Assembly: GCF_026262505.1 (NCBI RefSeq)
Contig: NC_067206.1
Location: 15,062,205-15,126,204 of the forward strand
DNA: 64,000 nt
Direction: 5' to 3'
From: Trichomonas vaginalis G3
Lineage: Eukaryota > Parabasalia > Trichomonadida > Trichomonadidae
Shown here: positions 11,237 to 20,868 of the stretch, piece after piece
How positions within the stretch are numbered: position 1 is the stretch's first letter
Layout: each line of letters opens with the position of its first letter
Position numbers and translations under genes: made by a program
The notes under the pieces: model-generated
The model's database searches: none
What the model was told of the DNA's origin: nothing
Seen by the model: the letters and a program-made list of their open reading frames with translations, nothing else

Positions 11237-12765
11237 ATGTACGCCGCTCAGAATATAACGCCAACAGTTTTGGATGCCATGAACGGAAATGTTTCCGAAT
11301 GGTATAACGAATGCGACAATGCCATTAGAAGGTCAGAAATAGTTCCTGGAACTTACGAATATACAACTGCTGTTTCTTATGGAAACGTAGGCGAGTTTGG
11401 AGAAGGTTCTTCAACAACAGTAAATATTGCTTGCGACAGGTTTCATATTATTTCTATTGACAACTCATTCTTATACGTGGAACAAGACATTGAAATAAAA
11501 CCTTCTGCCCAAGTTGTCTGACAAGAAAGGTTGCAATGGAATTTTCTATGTCGGGATACCAATATGCTCCAGAAGTTTTCATGGGATATAAAATATATTC
11601 TAACTCTGACTTAGTTCAAACAGTAACATGGGCAAACTATGAATGGTTCGCTTTGAGAAACTCAGTACAACCACAAGCTAGAGAACAAACAGACCAGTAT
11701 GCAAATATTGAGAAAATAAGAAGACTTGACCCTAACGTTCCAGGAGTTTATGTTAACCTTTCTGGACAAACTGCAGCAGCAGTAACCAAAGTAAAACTGA
11801 AACTTAGAGTTCTTTGTCATCTTTCCTCATCTTCAGGTTTTAAGATACTTGCCCAAACTGGGCAGGAAAAATTTCTATCGAACTTACTCCAAGCAAAAAT
11901 AACTTAGTCATTGCACCAACACAAGACCCATTCACTATTACAGACGTAAAGGGAACAAATCAAACATCATTCGCCGACTTTTGCAAAGACAAAGTTGACT
12001 TAGACTTTGGTTTCTCAAACTTCAACAATGAAGTAAACTATTATTTCAATGCTGCTGGAACTGCTTGGGACCAGTTAAGTTTACATGCGAAAAATTTGAA
12101 TGCAAGAGAATAGAAAGCAGACTTGCAGTCTATATGTTGGACCCAGATATTTCAAATGCTTTAGCTGCCAAATATATTGCAGTTCCACTTATGTTCCTAT
12201 AACCCAAATATCTGTCAAAGACTTTGCAGGTGAAGTTGGAAACCAAATGCTGACCCAGGTGCAAGAACAGATATTGCTTTAACAACTGCAATGAAACATG
12301 CAGATACTATGTTTGTACTGTTCAGACGAACTATAAATGACTATTCTTGTTTCTACAACCCCGGTATTAAATATCATATAAACATAGATGGCAAATATTA
12401 TCCAAGAGAAGAATATTCTACAGTTGAGGATATGAGGTCATACAACTTGACATTAGATGCTATGAACTTTAACAACAACTTCACAACAACCATTAACCCT
12501 GAAATGCAAAGTTTATTATGCCATATGTGAAAGTATGGACTCATACAGGAGGTCAAAAAACTCAATATACAAATGGAGACCGTTCAAACTTTTGGCTTGG
12601 CATTCCATTTGCTGACTCAGAAGACTTTATGGGTGGTATTTCAACTGTGGTACAGTTCAAATACAATATACTGGTGACAGAGACGGTCCAGATGAATTGA
12701 GAGCAAAGAAGTTTACAAAACCAATAGCACTTTTCACGGAAGATGCTCTTTTGAAGATTCGTTGA
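11237..12765 (+). CDS. Major capsid protein, double jelly-roll (lineage B, frameshifted)
   Basis: Starts MYAAQNITPTV and ends DALLKIR at 12763-12765, about 510 codons, the same length as the capsid gene at 4556. Frames change several times (for example near 11520, 11840, 11900, 12260, 12510 and 12650), but the combined reading is continuous and capsid-like: FHIISIDNSFLYVEQDIEI (first jelly-roll strand), the GYKIYSNSDLV segment, and C-terminal FWLGIPFADSEDFMGG followed by GISTVVQ. Similarity to capsid A is at the level of motifs only, so two capsid lineages sit in one window. Confidence 0.7.
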
Positions 12766-12784
12766 TGAAACCTGCTGGGGCTCC

Positions 12785-13151
12785 TCAGATTGCATAACGA
12801 CAGCTTCCATCGAGCAGATTTTGGCAGAGGTCAGTAAGTTGTTCTTGAACTGACTTCTCTCCGTCAAATATTGACAGTACGCCAGTTTTGACATAATATT
12901 GTAAGATAAACTTACCTTTAGAAATATCTGTAAGTTTTGAAGTTATATTTTTGTCTGCTTCAAGAACTTTCACCATTTCAGTTATACCAACTTTCTTTGC
13001 TTTATGGAAATATTTTGGTTCAAGCAAATATTGCTATTCTATAACATTTACCATTGTTTGTATAAAGAACTATTCTGTCAATGTATTTGTATTGTTTGTG
13101 TGTGTAAACTTTGTTCTGCTTCAATTCGAAGAGATACTCGAATACGTCCAT
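12785..13151 (-). CDS. Unknown small protein (one frameshift)
   Basis: Read from ATG 13149-13151 (MDVFEYLFELKQNK), with a frame change near 13025, then a Lys-rich helical segment (EMVKVLEADKNITSKLTD) to a stop at 12785. About 120 residues. It converges on the capsid gene with 19 bases between the stops and diverges from the next gene with 18 bases between the starts. Function unknown. Confidence 0.45.
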
Positions 13152-13169
13152 CTTTTTATTCTAAGTAAA

Positions 13170-13745
13170 ATGTCATTTCCGAAAAATAGAAGCGTGAGTG
13201 TTTCAAAAGGTTTATGGCGGTGGCAGATGTGAAGTTAAATTCACCAACTCAAACAAACAGTCAAAGTGTTGTTGTCAATGTCAAAGACAGAGATGTTGAA
13301 GTGGGGAAACCATACGAGGACGAAGATGGTATAACAATTGTTCCTGTAAAAGAACCAATATCCTGAAGTTAGCAGAGACTTAAGTTCTGTTGCAGATATT
13401 CGAAACGACTACCAACAACTGAAAGACAAACTTCAAACTCAGGAGAAGATTTGTCAAGCTTTAGGTATAATGTTAAACTTGGTCGAACACAACCCTGTAA
13501 AAGTGAACTCATATGTCATTGCACCTCATGAAGTTTTGAAAGAACTATTGAAACTTTTGACAGAGGCAGACGATATAAACATCAAAGAAATAGAACCCGA
13601 CATTAGTTGCTGTGGTGTTTCATATAATGTCATTGACAAGATATACGTTATGAAAGGAGGTGAAACGTTGAACTTAAAGTATAGTTTCCCAGACGTTATA
13701 AAAATATTTGACGACCACAACATTTCATTAAAGTTTATTTGCTAA
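13170..13745 (+). CDS. Unknown Maverick protein (frameshifted)
   Basis: Starts MSFPKNRSVSVSKG at 13170; frames change near 13210 and 13362 and it ends KFIC at 13745. The middle holds an acidic segment and a coiled coil (DIRNDYQQLKDKLQTQEK); the end is strand-rich. About 190 residues. It is separated from the next gene by four bases, so it probably belongs with the virion cluster. No known domain recognised. Confidence 0.5.
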
Positions 13746-13749
13746 GTAA

Positions 13750-14546
13750 ATGGCAGAAGATATAATGGTTTATACTATTACGACTAAAAACCCTGAGTCA
13801 TATAATTCTATAACAACAAACTTACAAAGTCCTCAAGGACGATATTGTAAACTAACCTTAAACACAATGACGACTAAAGCCTGTTTTGCTCTTTTGACAC
13901 CAGAAGACTTTATTGTTGTGAATGGTAAAAATACTCCTTTGAAGATACTTACTCAGATATACCACCAACAGGTTTTGTTGACTTATTTAATACTTTAAGT
14001 ACGGTGTAACATGTGCTGCAACTAGAGCAGGTTTTCATTATGTTTGGATGTCCGACTGAGTTTACTATAAACGATATGAGCTATAATACAAAACTTATTT
14101 CTGGTTTTTACTACCAACAGTTTCCTATAACAGGAAAAGGTGTCATACAAGGAATGTCTATTCCATTGACATTAAGCACACCAATCTTATATATTGTTTC
14201 AAACTTAGGTTCAAAGTGTTATTCGAATGTCGACAGAAACTATTATGACCAAAAGATACTTATGCGTATAAACAATACTTTCTCTGCTGGTTTGCCTATT
14301 GTTCATTCGAATGCAGAATTTTCAACCTTAGTGAACTCAAACACTTTGGCAAGTATAACGTTGACATTAGTTGACGCAAACTTTGTTCCTGTAAAACTTT
14401 TATGTCCTATGTATTTGTCAATGACGGCAGAAAGTTTCGAATTGGAAGATGCAACTGGTGAAAGTATTGTATTACAAGAACAACTTCAACAACAAATAGC
14501 TCAAGAACAACAAATGCAACAAATGCAACAACAAAGTCAAGAATAA
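13750..14546 (+). CDS. Penton-like jelly-roll protein (one frameshift)
   Basis: About 265 residues in two frames joined near 13955-14010. The body alternates short beta strands (YILYIVSNLG-like, ILMRINNTFSAGLPIVH) and finishes with SITLTLVDANFVPVKLLC, a pattern typical of Polinton and adenovirus-type single jelly-roll penton proteins (strand, L-D-x-N/G turn, strand). A Gln-rich tail (QQQIAQEQQMQQMQQQ) follows. Its place directly between capsid and helicase genes fits a virion vertex protein. The assignment rests on strand pattern and context. Confidence 0.5.
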
Positions 14547-14574
14547 AAAAAATATTTTTTTTATTTTTATAAAA

Positions 14575-15805
14575 ATGTACAGAATAGATGTTTCAGATTT
14601 TTATGACTTCCAAGCATTCAGAAATATGTGTCCATTTAGAGACTATAACAAAGCAGTCGAGAATTTGAAACGTTTAGTCATTTATGTCGACTCTGCCCCA
14701 GAATGTTATGTCATGAAAGAATGGGATGTAGTCTTTAACAAACCTAAAGCGACAATAGTTTCAGAACAAGAATGTAGACAGAAACTTAAGAAAATAAAAG
14801 TCGTACAAGTTGGCATGAAGATGTTAGATGCTTGGGATATCTTATTGTCAAAATTGAAGATTTTTCAGTTCGAGGTATAAAGTTCTATACACCTTCTCCA
14901 ACTTCTATTCTATCTTCACTGGATATAAATACGAACAAGTAGAATGGAAAGAAAATATTATAGAAGCTTGGTTAGACCATGTCAAAGAAATTATATGCAA
15001 TGGAAACGAAAGAGTCTATGAGTATATCTTATGTTGGTTTGCAAACATCTTACAACATCAAGTGCTAAAAATGAAACTGCTCTCATTATAATTGGAAAAC
15101 AAGGAACTGGTAAGAACACATTCTTTACAGATATTTTGTGCAAACTGTTAGAGGGCTATTCGAATCCGAATATGACAAACTTAGAAAACATCTGTGGCAA
15201 GTTTAACTCTTCAATTGAGAATATGAAACTTATAGTTTGCAATGAACTTCAAAGTATAGTACAACAAAAGTTTTAAACTCAGATGCTTTGAAGAGTCTTA
15301 TAACAGACAAAGTTGGAGTTGTTGAAAGAAAGTATAAAGACCAAAGAGTTTGTGAAAATGTTGCAAACTTCATTATGGTTTCAAACAATTCTGTTCCGAT
15401 GAAGTTAGAAAGTTCTGACAGAAGATATGTAGTTGTCAGAACGTCAGATTCTCATATGCAAGATACAGAATATTTTGACGACTTAGCAGAAACTTTGACA
15501 TCTGACTTTTACAACCACTTGTTCTCATATTTTATGACATTAGATATTTAAAGTTCAATCCAAGACAAATTCCACATACCGAAGAGAGACAAACATTGTT
15601 AGAAGCAAACAAGAGTGTATATGAACTGTTCATAGATGAAACTGACTTTGAGTGTTTAGATGAAAGGTCATTGTACGATTCGTATAAACAATATTGTCAA
15701 GAATATGGTTATATGACAGCGTCTAAACGAACATTCTTGGCAAATGTCAAAAGTCTTTTAGACGTACAGAATGGTGTATATACAAAGAAAAATTTTTATG
15801 AGTAA
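14575..15805 (+). CDS. SF3 (D5-like) helicase (frameshifted)
   Basis: Starts MYRIDVSDFYDF behind a TTTATTTTTATAAAA box. Walker A GKQGTGKN near 15093-15117, the second motif KLIVCNEL near 15230-15248, and the sensor-type FIMVSNN near 15372-15390, followed by SSDRRYVVV, define a superfamily 3 helicase of the pox D5/Maverick type, which unwinds the element during replication. It breaks near 14880, 15275 and 15550. The same motifs in the same order are in the palindromic element's helicase (36866-38929), which is longer at the N-terminus. Confidence 0.8.
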
Positions 15806-15840
15806 ATTTAAAAAAAAATATTTTTTATCCGATAGAAAAG

Positions 15841-16259
15841 ATGGCAAAATTCATCTCAGTAAACAAGTACATGTCAGGACTTAAAGAAGAACTAGACCCA
15901 TTCACATATTTGAATGTTTACTTCTACCATTTTGAAAAGTCTTCATTCAGCAAAGTTTGGAACATCGAACCAGTTAAGTTTGCTATTGTGACTAAAAATG
16001 GTGCGAAATTTGAAGACTTAGACATAGAAGGTTTGTTAGCAGTCAAGAAAGTTTTGACAGAAGGTTTTCAAACCTTAAAGAAGGCAAAGCATACAAACTT
16101 GTTATACCTTATGAACCAAAGAAAGCAGACGACTATGAATATTATGAGTCTAAAGTTGTAGAAGTTCAAGGTAAATTGGGTAAAAAGATTTTAGAGTCTA
16201 AGCCAGTGTTTACTCCTAAAGAGGAAGAGAACATTGACATTGACCCAGAAATGTTCTAA
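15841..16259 (+). CDS. Unknown Maverick protein (one frameshift)
   Basis: Starts MAKFISVNKYMSG at 15841 behind TTTTTTATCCGATAG. A frame change near 16085 leads to an acidic C-terminus (EEENIDIDPEMF) ending at 16259. About 138 residues, mixed alpha/beta. Between the helicase and the ATPase pair; function unknown. An acidic tail of this type can mimic DNA or bind basic partners, but there is no direct evidence. Confidence 0.5.
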
Positions 16260-16276
16260 AAAATAAATTTTATTTT

Positions 16277-16724
16277 TTACATGTTCAAATTTCTTTTCTC
16301 TGGAACTGGTTCAGATTCTTTCTTCTCTTCTTCTACTTTCTTTTTCTTTTCTTTCTTCTTCTTTTCTGGTGGAGTTATGTCAAATTTGGCGCAACTATAT
16401 TTATGTAAAAGTTCTTTGTCCTTTAATAGCTCATCTATTCTGTTTTCTATTCATCTTCAAGAACAGCGCATGTGTCTTCTTTGCATTCTAAGAAATTTTG
16501 TTGGACTTCATCTTTCCAAGAGGCGTCATCTCTGTCAACAAGTCTGTCATTGACAAACTTAAGACTTCTCTGCCTAATGTTTTATGGTTCTTGTCATATT
16601 CCCAGAAACAGAACTTTAGAACAAATTCACCTTTCTTGTTTACACTATGTAAGATTTTATGGTCGACAGATGTTTTGCTGTCAAAAAGTTTGTCTCGAAT
16701 ATAGATAGCGAAATCGCTAGACAT
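16277..16724 (-). CDS. Unknown protein with basic, Lys/Arg-rich tail (frameshifted)
   Basis: Starts MSSDFAIYIRDKLF at 16724, continues with a strand-rich core (EFVLKFCFWEYDKNHK), and after frame changes ends in a long basic stretch (KKEGKKRKESRRREESEPV) with its stop at 16277. About 148 residues. It diverges from the ATPase gene with 36 bases between starts. The basic tail suggests DNA binding; a core or packaging role is possible but unproven. Confidence 0.45.
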
Positions 16725-16760
16725 TTTCTAAAAGATAAAAATTTTAATTTTTCTAAAAAT

Positions 16761-17634
16761 ATGTTAGAAAAAAAGTTTGCTGACATTGACAAGAAATTGA
16801 GAATGTTTTAAACAAGAACAAGAGGAAGTTAGAAAATGCTCAGATAAAGCCTATACATGACAAGTTCTTATTTGCTCAGAATGGTATAACAGGTCTAATT
16901 GCACCACCTGGGTCGGGTAAGACTTTCACTTATCTTAAAATGGCTGCACAACAACAAGAACTAGATGAGAAGAACCATTCTATGAGTTAGTTGTCATTTG
17001 TAGTACTTCTGGTCAATTTGACCAAACCGTCAATTCGTTCAAAGATATTATAAAGAAGTCTAAGTTAGTATGTATAAAGGATACTGAGTTGTTAGATTGG
17101 ATAAAGAAGTACCAAAGAAGAGTTTTGAAGTATAATGCTATAAATGAGTATATAAATTCTAAGTTTAAAGACCCAAATGAGGAAATGCAGAGAATATTAG
17201 AGAAGAAACACTTCAGAAACAAACAGAAAGAGATAGAATACATTTCGAAGAAATTGCAATCTTACGATTGGAAGACATACCCTCATAGGTGTCTTCTTAT
17301 CTTAGATGACTTTGCTTCTCATCCTTTGCTTAAGAATAGAGAACAAGATATGTGTCGAATTCTTAAGAAGCTCAGACACTTTAACATCTCAGTCGTAATA
17401 TGTGTACAGACAGCAAAGAGTTTAAGTAAGGATGTTAAAAGAATACTTACTGACATTATACTTTTCCCCGGATTGTCCGAAGACGATTTCATGGAACTTA
17501 TGAAAGAGTCCATGGCAGGTAAGTTTGACAGACATGAACTATGGGAGAAGTACAAAGTCATACAAGACCCTCATACTTCTTTCAGAATTCATATCTACGC
17601 GAACAAAGTTCAAATTGTAAAAAGTCAAGCTTGA
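16761..17634 (+). CDS. A32-like genome-packaging ATPase (frameshifted N-terminus)
   Basis: Walker A APPGSGKT near 16900-16925 and Walker B LLILDDFA near 17293-17316, with a later VVICVQTAKSL strand (sensor), are the pattern of FtsK/HerA-superfamily packaging ATPases of Mavericks and large DNA viruses, which pump DNA into the capsid. Two frame changes (near 16808 and 16980) affect the N-terminal third; 17089-17634 is clean. ATG at 16761 follows TTTTTCTAAAAAT. Length about 290 residues, normal for the family. Confidence 0.8.
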
Positions 17635-17653
17635 AAAATGTAAGTGTTTAGTC

Positions 17654-17745
17654 TTAGTAAGTCTGTTGTGGTGCTGGGGCTGTCGGTTCTTCTGGCTTTG
17701 GAAGGCATTCAGGAAGAGGAACGTCAGTCATCCGTTTGTGTCCTG
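17654..17745 (-). CDS. Proline-rich C-terminal tail of a minus-strand gene
   Basis: On the minus strand a frame leaves the 22-bp repeat array and reads DDVPLPECLPKPEEPTAPAP before a stop at 17654-17656. It looks like the Pro-rich tail of a virion-type protein, but its body has been replaced or overrun by the repeat array. The gene at 62979-63316 beside the equivalent array is also Pro-rich. Confidence 0.35.
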
Positions 17746-18470
17746 TCGGAAGGAAAAACTTTTCCTGTTGGAAGGAAAAACTTTTCCTGTCGGAAGGAAA
17801 AACTTTTCCTGTTGGAAGGAAAAACTTTTCCTGTTGGAAGGAAAAACTTTTCCTGTCGGAAGGAAAAACTTTTTCTGAAGTTCGACCAAAAAGTTCTCAA
17901 TTTTCGAAAATTTGAATGGTTTACGGACGGACAACTGGAAAATTTTTTCCTGTCGGAAGGAAAAACTTTTCCTGTTGGAAGGAAAAACTTTTCCTGTCGG
18001 AAGGAAAAACTTTTCCTGTTGGAAGGAAAAACTTTTCCTGTTGGAAGGAAAAATTTTTCCTGTTGGAAGGAAAAACTTTTCCTGTCGGAAGGAAAAACTT
18101 TTTCTGAAGTTCGACCAAAAAGTTCTCAATTTTCGAAAATTTGAATGGTTTACGGACGGACAACTGGAAAATTTTTTCCTGTCGGAAGGAAAAACTTTTC
18201 CTGTTGGAAGGAAAAACTTTTCCTGTCGGAAGGAAAAACTTTTCCTGTTGGAAGGAAAAACTTTTCCTGTCGGAAGGAAAAACTTTTTCTGAAGTTCGAC
18301 CAAAAAGTTCTCAATTTTCGAAAATTTGAATGGTTTACGGACGGACAACTGGAAAATTTTTTCCTGTCGGAAGGAAAAACTTTTCCTGTTGGAAGGAAAA
18401 ACTTTTCCTGTCGGAAGGAAAAACTTTTCCTGTTGGAAGGAAAAACTTTTCCTGTCGGAAGGAAGGACTC
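17746..18470. repeat. 22-bp minisatellite with higher-order 185/229-bp structure
   Basis: Tandem copies of CCTGTYGGAAGGAAAAACTT plus TT, 22 bases per unit. Blocks are separated three times by the same spacer of about 75 bases (containing GTTTACGGACGGACAAC), the spacers recurring at intervals of 229 and 185 bases, a difference of exactly two units. All six frames stay open, so the long frames here are artefacts of the repeat. It lies between a Pro-rich tail and a DEAIYLIE-containing gene fragment, the same setting as the array at 63317-63658. Confidence 0.95.
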
Positions 18471-18556
18471 GGAATGCCAGAAGGATTTGACGAGGCAATT
18501 TACCTAATTGAGCTACTTGAGCCATCTGAAGTCAAGCGTAAAAATAAAGAGTTCAT
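18466..18556 (+). pseudogene. Fragment of a DEAIYLIE-motif gene
   Basis: Directly after the array a + frame reads MPEGFDEAIYLIELLEPSEV, matching the start of the gene at 63659 (EPLDEAIYLIEINELL). The start codon side is lost in the repeats, and the frame runs into the antisense end of the KilA-N gene at 18557, so this is probably a truncated 5' part. Function unknown. Confidence 0.4.
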
Positions 18557-19381
18557 CTACCCTACTTGTTTGAAGTTGTCAAAATACTCTGTTATTTTTT
18601 CCTTTAACAATGGCAAATCTTCTTTGAATGTAAGTATTGTACAACCTTTAATATCATAGTGTGTTTGAGGTAACGTATCTTGAACTATTTGTTTCACATC
18701 TTCATTCGGTGTCATTGAAATCGGTAAGTTTTCGCGATAGAACCAATTTCTGTCAGATTTGTAAATCTTAGCAAGGTCGTAAAAGCTTTTGTTGTTTCTT
18801 CTGACTAAATGCAACATAACCATATCTCTGTCTTCTTCTTTCTCCAACTCTTCAGTATAAATCATATACTTATAGTTCTTTTCCTTTCCTTTTGGTACTG
18901 AACGTGGTATTCTTTTCTGAATGCTTTTGTCTTTTGCTTCAATGACTTCATCTTTTGCTTGAAGTTTCTTTTCCATCTCTTCACGTTCTTGTCTATGAAT
19001 TTCGTCAAGAAGTCTGTAAATATACCAAGCATAACGAGGCGAAGCCCACATTGCAACAGCATTTACAAGAAGTCTATGTACATACCAACCTCTCAAACCA
19101 TTTGGCAAATTTTTACGATTTTCATGAGTTTTAGGCGACCCCGAAAAAAGTCGGTCTCGCTGTGCTTCGCTCAAAAGTTCTTGTGTGCTTTGGTTTTTGA
19201 ACCAATCGTCTGTATGTTTGGTATCTGGAGCAAAACATGCTGTCAAAATACTTTGCATCTGGTACATATCGTCTTTGACCGAACGAATGAGACGGAGTTG
19301 TTTGTTATACTGTATGTACTCATATTCTTCATTTATGGCTTCATGAACGATAGCAGTTGTTGTGTTCTCTGTTGTTGACAT
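18557..19381 (-). CDS. KilA-N domain protein with coiled coil and viral C-terminal domain
   Basis: Intact 274-residue gene from ATG 19381 (MSTTENTTTAIVHEA). Residues about 60-125 form a KilA-N-like DNA-binding module: WFKNQSTQELL, then GLRGWYVHRLLVNAVAMWAS and SPRYAWYIYRLLDEI. Next is a coiled coil (EEMEKKLQAKDEVIEAKDK) and a C-terminal domain (about 170-274) of the kind paired with KilA-N in large DNA viruses. The start shares the TTTTATTTTGTATGTAA leader with the genes at 21522 and 23001, which suggests co-regulation. Likely a DNA-binding regulator. Confidence 0.75.
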   Translation of the reverse strand: MSTTENTTTAIVHEAINEEYEYIQYNKQLRLIRSVKDDMYQMQSILTACFAPDTKHTDDWFKNQSTQELLSEAQRDRLFSGSPKTHENRKNLPNGLRGWYVHRLLVNAVAMWASPRYAWYIYRLLDEIHRQEREEMEKKLQAKDEVIEAKDKSIQKRIPRSVPKGKEKNYKYMIYTEELEKEEDRDMVMLHLVRRNNKSFYDLAKIYKSDRNWFYRENLPISMTPNEDVKQIVQDTLPQTHYDIKGCTILTFKEDLPLLKEKITEYFDNFKQVG

Positions 19382-19387
19382 ATCTGT

Positions 19388-19440
19388 CTTTACATACAAA
19401 ATAAAAAAATAAATAAAAATAAAACTAACTTTATTTTTTC
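19388..19440 (-). promoter_or_regulatory. Shared leader of the KilA-type gene family
   Basis: TTTATTTTTTTATTTTGTATGTAA lies just upstream of the start at 19381 (it is given here in two parts of the same strand). The same leader precedes the starts at 21522 and 23001 and, less exactly, recurs inside each 107-bp hairpin repeat. It is probably the core promoter or 5' leader; inferred from repetition only. Confidence 0.45.
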
Positions 19441-19674
19441 TGTCTTAAGGAAACTCATGATTTTCATGTGTTTTATGCAAGACCGAAAAAAGTCGGTCTA
19501 GAGAAATTTCACTGTTTTCATAGAGTTTTGGCGACTAAGGTTTTTTACCTACTCGCTGTTCTTCACTGTTTTCGTACGGAATCTCTTCTCTCGGTTTTTC
19601 CGAGGGAAGCAAGCATATGAGGAAATTCATGAAATTTGGTCATTTTTCAGCAAAAATAATGTTTAGGTGAAGAG

Positions 19675-19686
19675 GTTAGATCTAAC
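19675..19686. repeat. AGATCT-centred palindrome (GTTAGATCTAAC)
   Basis: Perfect 12-bp palindrome in the setting TTTAGGTGAAGAG...CTTCTACCC. One of about twenty related palindromes in the window; see 21866-21912 and 41797-41838 for the two main forms. Confidence 0.8.
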
Positions 19687-19726
19687 CTTCTACCCGACAT
19701 TCTCGTCAAATACAAAAAAATGAAAA

Positions 19727-20046
19727 AAATGACACTTTTTCATTAGATAACTGTTATTTTTTGACGAAGTGAACATTGACACTTCGTCAAAAAAATCCCT
19801 GAAATCATATCTTACATACAAAATAAAAAAATAAAATGACACTTTTTCATTAGATAACTGTTATTTTTTGACGAAGTGAACATTGACACTTCGTCAAAAA
19901 AATCCCTGAAATCATATCTTACATACAAAATAAAAAAATAAAATGACACTTTTTCATTAGATAACTGTTATTTTTTGACGAAGTGAACATTGACACTTCG
20001 TCAAAAAAATCCCTGAAATCATATCTTACATACAAAATAAAAAAAT
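19727..20046. repeat. Three 107-bp tandem repeats with a strong hairpin
   Basis: Units begin near 19731, 19838 and 19945. Each holds a near-perfect hairpin, TTTTTTGACGAAGTG, an 8-base loop, CACTTCGTCAAAAAAA, followed by the KilA-type leader CTTACATACAAAATAAA. Two copies recur at 23168-23360 and two noisy ones at 62345-62560. They look like repeated duplications of a hairpin plus leader unit in the upstream region of this gene family. Confidence 0.9.
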
Positions 20047-20349
20047 AAAACTAACTTTATTTTCTGACTTTCACAAAAGACCAAAAATAAACGCTTTACA
20101 TGTATTTTTCAGCAACTTCGTCAAATAATTTTATAGCTTTATCTATCTCATCTACGAGGGGGGCACAAACTTGCCCAGTGAGGTGAAGTGAAAAGTGACA
20201 AGTTTACATGTCAGAAATGTAAAGTGTCAGATTTGAAACAAAAAATGGATTAATTTATTATTATATGATAGAGAGATTTGGTAAGTTACTATCAAATTTG
20301 TAAGTAAGGGAAAAAAAGTAAGAAAGAAAAAAAATTAAAAAAAAATAAA

Positions 20350-20520
20350 AAGCCACTCGCTTCGCTCGCGGGAGACAAAAAGAACAAATTCGAAAAAAGA
20401 TTATATGAAATTACGAAACTAAGCCGCGAGCGAAGCGAGTGGCTTAAGAAAAGAACAGATTCGAAAAAAGATTGTATGAAATTACGAAACTAAGCCACTC
20501 GCTTCGCTCGCGGCTTAAGA
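20350..20520. repeat. 71-bp repeats with a GC-rich palindromic core that flips orientation
   Basis: Three copies of a 19-bp GC-rich core sit in AT-rich flanks. Copies at 20352 and 20493 read CCACTCGCTTCGCTCGCGG; the copy at 20424 reads the exact reverse complement, CCGCGAGCGAAGCGAGTGG, while the flanks (TTACGAAACTAAG on the left, CTTAAGAAAAGAACAG on the right) keep one orientation. The core itself is an imperfect hairpin. Confidence 0.85.
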
Positions 20521-20687
20521 AAAGAACAGATTCGAAGAAAGATTGTATGAAATTTTAATTCTTTATTTTTTAGGATTGTTAGCTTTGTAAGATTGCTTTC
20601 TCACAAGAGAAAACAAGTATAAGGTTTAAGCTGTATGTATTAAAGTTATAAATATTTGATTTTAAAAAAAATCAAGATTTTAAACTT

Positions 20688-20868
20688 TAAAGGTATTAAT
20701 TATGATTATCTTTCTTTAGCTTTGCATGCTGTATGCTACTTTTGGAAACTGCTCTATTGTATTAGAATGTTTTTAAATTTTGCACCTAAAAATGCGTAAT
20801 ATTAAAAATTAAGGTATTAATTATGATTATCTTTCTTTAGCTTTACATGCTGTATGCTACTTTTGTCT
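20688..20868. repeat. Direct duplication of a ~56-bp segment
   Basis: GGTATTAATTATGATTATC and the following TTTCTTTAGCTTTRCATGCT occur at about 20692-20745 and again at 20813-20866. The second copy carries the 3' end of the KilA-N/GIY-YIG gene (stop at 20857), so the first is a stray duplicate of that gene's tail and downstream region. The remainder of 20047-20856 is AT-rich with no gene visible. Confidence 0.7.

Noticed and set aside
17644-18659. Long overlapping open frames (up to 265 codons) in both strands of the 22-bp minisatellite
   Set aside because: A 22-bp unit without stop codons keeps all frames open. Only the unique flanking tails look coding.
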